Positions 59,671 through 64,000 of a stretch of 64,000 bases of DNA are shown in pieces (within the stretch, counting starts at the first letter, position 1; each line of letters opens with the position of its first letter). Source of the DNA: Antedon bifida (lineage: Eukaryota; Echinodermata; Crinoidea; Comatulida; Antedonidae); NCBI GenBank assembly GCA_963402885.1, contig OY727097.1:248001-312000 (forward strand), read 5' to 3'. The position numbers were made by a program, and so were the translations under genes. The notes under the pieces are model-generated. The model was given only the letters and a program-made list of their open reading frames with translations, had not been told where the DNA came from and did no database searches.

Positions 59671-62600
59671 TTACACTCGACTTAAATAATCAGCTCCTAC
59701 ATTTTCACTGCCTTTAATCGCCTCTATTCGGAACTTGTGCGGTTGTAGAGCCAGGGCCCATCTCATAATTCGCCCATTGGACAATTTCGCTCTGTGCATA
59801 AACACAAGCGGCTGGTGATCAGTTTCCAACGTGAAGTTTCGTCCATATAAATAAGACTCAAATTTTCGTACACTCCATACAATGGCTAAGCATTCTTTTT
59901 CCATCACTGAATATGCTTTTTCTCGAGGAAGCAGTTTCTTGCTAGCGTACGCCACGGGAAACTTCACGTCACCATACTGCTGCATTAGAACCGCTCCCAC
60001 TCCATATTCGGACGCATCTGTTCTCAAAATAAAATCTTTGTTTAAATTAGGAAGGCATAAAATTGGAGTACTGTTTAATTTTTCCTTAAGTTTAACAAAC
60101 GCACTTTCCTGGGCCTTCTCCCAACATATTCGGTTAGGTTCCCGATTCTTCGTTTTGTCGGTTAATGGACAAGCAATCACAGAGTAATTAGGAATGAACT
60201 TTCTATAGTAGTTGGTCATCCCAAGGAATGACCGGAGTTGTTTCTTTGTTTCTGGTTGTTTGGCTGACAAGATGCTTTGTATCTTCTCCACTCGAGGTTG
60301 AACATTTCCTTTCCCTACCACATGGCCAAGAAACTCGATTGTTTCATAACCAATGAAACATTTGCTTGGTCGAGCAGTTAGATTGGCCCTGCGGAGACGT
60401 CCAAACAATTCAGACAAACATTTCATATGTTGATCCCAAGAAGCTGTGTGAATTAGAATGTCATCAATATAATTAAGTGTATTATCCATTCCTTTTAGTA
60501 ATTTTCTCATGATACGACTGAAAGTAGCCGGTGCATTGACTAAGCCGAACGGCATGACATTAAATTGAAACAAACCATCTGGTGTTAGAAAGGCTGTTAA
60601 AGGTTTTGACGCTTCATCCATGGGAACTTGCCAATACCCTTTACTTAAATCTATCTTAGTAAAATAATGATCATGGGCCAACTTTGTGAACAGTTCCTCT
60701 TGGTCCGGAATCGGTTCGGCGTCAAAAACTGTAACCTGATTAAGTTTTCGAAAGTCCACGCAGAATCGATTTGACCCATCCGGTTTCTTTACCAATACTA
60801 TTGGAGAGGCAAACGGTGCCCCTGAAGGCTCCACTACACCCAGATTTAACATCATATTTACCTCATCCTTAATGGTACCTCGCAACGCATGTGGAAGTGG
60901 ATAGGGCTTGGAACGGATTGTATCATCAGTTTCCAGCTTGATTTCATGCTGCCCAAGTGTAGTCTTACCCGGTAAATCCGTCAGTACATCTTTGTAGTTT
61001 CCGATAAGTCGGTGCACCTCATGCTTTAGTGTATCATCCAGGCTTTCGTTGATGTGGATGTCGGCTGTTGTTTCTTTTGCTAGTAGAGGGTGGAGCTGTA
61101 AAAGATTCTCATTAGATAGATGATAATTTTGGTCATTTGTAAATGTTTCATTAGGTTCGCATTCAATAACAGCGGTGCTAGCTAATTCAAGGATACCAGA
61201 AGGCTCGGATACCCCTAAGGCAGCACTAATGTCTGCGGTTCGCTCATAATACTTTTTCAAGAGATTGGCGTGAAATATTTTGAATTTCCCGTTAAGGTCA
61301 ATTTGGTAGTCTAGATACCCAAATTTCTTTACAACCTTAAAAGGACCTTTCCATTGAAGCAATAGTTTGTTTTTGTCTGTGGGTAATAAAAGTAGTACCT
61401 TATCCCCAACCTCAAATTCCCGGGACTTACTCTTTTTGTCATAATATTGTTTGTACCTGACCTTAGATTTTTGTAGATTCTTCTGAGCCATCTGACAGGT
61501 TTCATGTAGTCGTTCCCGTAAATCCATAACGTACTGGTAGGTGGTTTTTGTTTCTGGTGTTTCGATTTCTTCGGTCCACAATTCCCTTAGGATGGACATG
61601 GGTCCTCGTACGGTACGGCCATATAACAGTTCAAAAGGAGAAAACCCTAAACTTTCCTGTGAAGATTCCCTAACCGCAAAAAGTAGTGGGTCAATGTAAC
61701 GATCCCAATCAGTAGGCCTTTCTGCACACATACGTTTCAGCATTTGTTTGAGTGTTCCATTGAACCGTTCGACCAAACCATTACAAGCTGGGTGATATGG
61801 AGATGTCATTACCTGACGTATAGACAACAACTTACTAACTTGCCTCATGACTTCAGATGTAAATTGTGATCCCCTATCGGTAAGCATTTCTTTCGGGATA
61901 CCAAGTCTAGAGAAAACACCAACCAAGGCCTCAGCAACCCGTTCAGCTTCAATATTTGGTAGAGGCACTGCCTCTGGATAACGAGTAGCAAAATCTATTA
62001 TTGTGAGTATATAACGATTACGACCTTTAGACATGGGGAAAATGGGACCAACTATATCAACGGCAATCCGTTCAAACGGCACCTCGATCAAAGGCATGCT
62101 TCCTAGAGGCACTTTCGTAACTCTACCTTTTTGTACAGTTCTCTGACAAATGTCACAGGATCGACAATATCGAGTAATATCTGCAGTTACCCCAGGCCAC
62201 CAAAATGTTGTCAACACTTTATCTGTCGTCTTTTTTACCCCTTGGTGTCCTCCTAATAAGGTTTCATGGGCTTGGCGCATTACCTGGCGTCGATAGTCAG
62301 CTGGCACTACTAGTTGGGTAAACTTATCCCCGTGTTCAATATTAGGAGAGGAAAATTGCCTATATAATAGGTCTTTATGATAAATAAACCTAGCCTCGGC
62401 TTGTTTGTTACTCACAGTTGTAGTTTGTTTCTCTGCACGATCCTTGAATTTTGCAAGGCTGATATCTTGTTGCTGAGCGGTTTTCATAATTCCCGCTGTG
62501 ATGATTTGCTTATGTATTTCTGTAGTTTTAAGTGTTCTGAATGGTTTATCCATAGTGTTAGCTTGAGACCGGGTAACAACAGAACATCCTTGAAGATTTC

Positions 62601-64000
62601 GCTCTGTCCATGTGGGATCTGGATTTCCTGGTGCTCGTACTCCTGCAATATTACCTAATATCAAGTCATAAATAGGGTTATTCATACATAGTGCATACGT
62701 CTTTCCTGAAAAAAATGGAGTATTAACATGTATTAATGCAACCGGTAAGTTGCGGACCGTGCCATCAATCAGCACACAGGTTTTCTCCTTACCAGTAAGT
62801 TGTTCGGCTGATACAAGATCTTTCTTCACAACCACCCCACTACAGCCACTGTCACGAAGAACAGAGACGCAGCGTGACCCAACACAACCTGTATAAACGG
62901 GCATTTTACTAATTGAATTATTTAGAGCCGCTGTCATAATTGGAAGACAGTGCCCACATTGAAGAGTGACCTTATCACCATCATTATTGATACAACATTG
63001 ATTTAAAGACTCTGACATTTTCGTAACCATACTGGCCCCCACATCGGGAATTTCTTCTTTGGCATTACATTCGTGTTGGTTTGTACATTTCTGGCAATCA
63101 GACCCTGTTTGTGGTGAAGTAGACAACCCAGCGCAACTGTTGGCGTCCTGTCTACAATTTCTGGCAATATGTCCTGTTTTTAAGCATCGGTAACATTTTG
63201 GAGGAGAGTTTGGCTTATGCATAGTTGAGGCTCTGCAATTTCTAGCTAGGTGACCTACACGATGACATATAAAACAAGTTGGACTACGGAAATTAGAAGG
63301 GCTTTGTGATGAGGATGTACTGGGAACATTATTAGAGGAGAGTTGAGGAGAATTTGGCTCTTTTTGTTTAAACTCTATTGGTTTACCAAATAATCCCCCA
63401 CGAGCTTCCAAATATTGCTCCGCAATTTCAGCCATCGCTTGTATCGTTTTCGGTTGACGTTCCCTTAGGAACAGAGCTAGGTCCTTCCCACACCCATCGG
63501 TAAACTGCTCTCGCAGCAATAAATCTTTTAACCCCTGAAAGGTTTTTTCCCCCTCTGCTAGGTCAATCCACCTATCAAGATAATTGCTTATCCTCGCAGC
63601 AAATTGCGGGCCGCTTTCTCCGTATTCGGGCTTAGCTGTTCGTAACTTATGTCGAAATCCATCGGCGGTTAACTGAAACCGTTTTAGAAGAGCCAATTTC
63701 AACAGTTTGTAATCGTTAGCTTCAGCTGACGACAACCTGGAATAAACCTCGAGAGCCTTCCCAGTTAGTAGGGCACTTAAGTTAACCGGCCACTCAATTT
63801 CTTTCCACTCCTGACTAGTCGCATACCGTTCAAACCTTTTCAGATAGGCATCTAGGTCATCTGTTCGATCATGGAAAGGGGGTAATTTAGGTTTACTGGC
63901 CTTAACCCGTGACTCAGGATTGGGTAATACTCTACCACCCGGCCGTGCCCGATTCTTTTCTTGTTCTAATTGGATTTCTAACCTTCGCATTTCTATAAGA
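59671..64000 (-). CDS. Retrotransposon Gag-Pol polyprotein with integrase upstream of RT, 5'-partial
   Basis: The frame is open for at least 1439 codons from the Met at 63990 and continues past the window edge; stop TAA at 59671. Order (residues from that Met): SCAN-like Gag capsid (about 35-200; EIAEQYLEARGG), two CCHC knuckles (CFICHRVGHLARNC near 240; CYRCLKTGHIARNC near 267), aspartic protease (RDSGCSG near 380), integrase HHCC finger (from about 575), integrase core with Asp near 643, TDRGSQF, and Glu in VERFNG near 741, GPF module (WKGPFKVVKK near 885), reverse transcriptase (FCVDFRKLN near 1075; YIDD near 1175), RNase H (TDASEYGVGAV near 1322; TDHQPLVF), ending ADYLSRV. All catalytic motifs are intact with no stop or frameshift, so the copy may be recent. 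gag, pro and pol share one frame. The true start is outside the window. Confidence 0.95.
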   Translation of the reverse strand, partial: LIEMRRLEIQLEQEKNRARPGGRVLPNPESRVKASKPKLPPFHDRTDDLDAYLKRFERYATSQEWKEIEWPVNLSALLTGKALEVYSRLSSAEANDYKLLKLALLKRFQLTADGFRHKLRTAKPEYGESGPQFAARISNYLDRWIDLAEGEKTFQGLKDLLLREQFTDGCGKDLALFLRERQPKTIQAMAEIAEQYLEARGGLFGKPIEFKQKEPNSPQLSSNNVPSTSSSQSPSNFRSPTCFICHRVGHLARNCRASTMHKPNSPPKCYRCLKTGHIARNCRQDANSCAGLSTSPQTGSDCQKCTNQHECNAKEEIPDVGASMVTKMSESLNQCCINNDGDKVTLQCGHCLPIMTAALNNSISKMPVYTGCVGSRCVSVLRDSGCSGVVVKKDLVSAEQLTGKEKTCVLIDGTVRNLPVALIHVNTPFFSGKTYALCMNNPIYDLILGNIAGVRAPGNPDPTWTERNLQGCSVVTRSQANTMDKPFRTLKTTEIHKQIITAGIMKTAQQQDISLAKFKDRAEKQTTTVSNKQAEARFIYHKDLLYRQFSSPNIEHGDKFTQLVVPADYRRQVMRQAHETLLGGHQGVKKTTDKVLTTFWWPGVTADITRYCRSCDICQRTVQKGRVTKVPLGSMPLIEVPFERIAVDIVGPIFPMSKGRNRYILTIIDFATRYPEAVPLPNIEAERVAEALVGVFSRLGIPKEMLTDRGSQFTSEVMRQVSKLLSIRQVMTSPYHPACNGLVERFNGTLKQMLKRMCAERPTDWDRYIDPLLFAVRESSQESLGFSPFELLYGRTVRGPMSILRELWTEEIETPETKTTYQYVMDLRERLHETCQMAQKNLQKSKVRYKQYYDKKSKSREFEVGDKVLLLLPTDKNKLLLQWKGPFKVVKKFGYLDYQIDLNGKFKIFHANLLKKYYERTADISAALGVSEPSGILELASTAVIECEPNETFTNDQNYHLSNENLLQLHPLLAKETTADIHINESLDDTLKHEVHRLIGNYKDVLTDLPGKTTLGQHEIKLETDDTIRSKPYPLPHALRGTIKDEVNMMLNLGVVEPSGAPFASPIVLVKKPDGSNRFCVDFRKLNQVTVFDAEPIPDQEELFTKLAHDHYFTKIDLSKGYWQVPMDEASKPLTAFLTPDGLFQFNVMPFGLVNAPATFSRIMRKLLKGMDNTLNYIDDILIHTASWDQHMKCLSELFGRLRRANLTARPSKCFIGYETIEFLGHVVGKGNVQPRVEKIQSILSAKQPETKKQLRSFLGMTNYYRKFIPNYSVIACPLTDKTKNREPNRICWEKAQESAFVKLKEKLNSTPILCLPNLNKDFILRTDASEYGVGAVLMQQYGDVKFPVAYASKKLLPREKAYSVMEKECLAIVWSVRKFESYLYGRNFTLETDHQPLVFMHRAKLSNGRIMRWALALQPHKFRIEAIKGSENVGADYLSRV

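Larger units (their letters stand above)
58293..64000 (-). mobile_element. Ty3/gypsy LTR retrotransposon, Gmr1-like, 5' end outside window
   Basis: On the minus strand: gag-pol frame (running off the right edge to 59671), polypurine tract (59628-59611), 3' LTR (59610-58293). The 5' LTR and primer-binding site lie beyond 64000. Integrase precedes reverse transcriptase in the polyprotein, the order that sets the Gmr1 lineage apart from other Ty3/gypsy elements. It sits antisense inside an intron of the MOLO1-type gene. GAGGT at 58288-58292 is the candidate target-site duplication and should recur after the 5' LTR. Confidence 0.88.

Noticed and set aside
59882-60187. 101-codon ORF on the plus strand
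   Set aside because: Antisense shadow of the RNase H region of the retroelement.

Overview
The window is AT-rich nuclear DNA of an animal. Genes are split by many GT-AG introns, intergenic spaces are long, and several families of small DNA transposons recur. Six genes match conserved animal proteins and one is an orphan GPCR. A MOLO1/TPM-type secreted or membrane protein, a Gmr1-like retroelement and the absence of vertebrate-type repeats suggest an invertebrate deuterostome. An echinoderm, possibly a crinoid, is my best guess, but this is inference and no species marker is present.

Layout. (1) 252-12237 (+): 21 exons of the cohesin subunit STAG/SA; its 5' end lies outside the window. Its introns hold inverted-repeat elements, including a 1.0-kb TTAA-flanked transposon carrying a broken cysteine-rich (P2X7 tail-like) coding fragment. 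The final coding exon contains an in-frame minisatellite, and a second minisatellite starts over the stop codon. (2) 14162-15834 (-): GPALPP1, five exons, head-to-head with (3) 16228-18147 (+): a two-exon TMEM53/DUF829 protein. (4) 21356-31153 (+): PRKX-type AGC kinase, seven exons. (5) 32680-34168: an array of about nine ~185-bp satellite units. (6) 34491-40867 (-): MFSD1 lysosomal transporter, 15 exons. (7) 41842-42867 (-): intronless class A GPCR. (8) 42868-54531: about 11.7 kb without a recognisable gene, holding minisatellites and MITE copies. (9) 54532-58248 (+): first three exons of a MOLO1/TPM-domain gene. (10) 58293-64000 (-): a Ty3/gypsy retroelement with a complete 1.3-kb 3' LTR, a polypurine tract and a gag-pol frame running off the right edge. 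Its integrase is encoded upstream of reverse transcriptase, as in the Gmr1 lineage.

The host genes are unrelated housekeeping genes and form no pathway. For STAG, GPALPP1, TMEM53, PRKX and MFSD1 the exon models keep frame across every junction, which is strong internal support. The most notable material is mobile DNA: the reversed-order retroelement, the cargo-bearing TTAA transposon, nine copies of one TIR element (one of which abuts and may supply a STAG splice donor), and a second TTAA element with long perfect TIRs. I found no convincing wholly new gene system.
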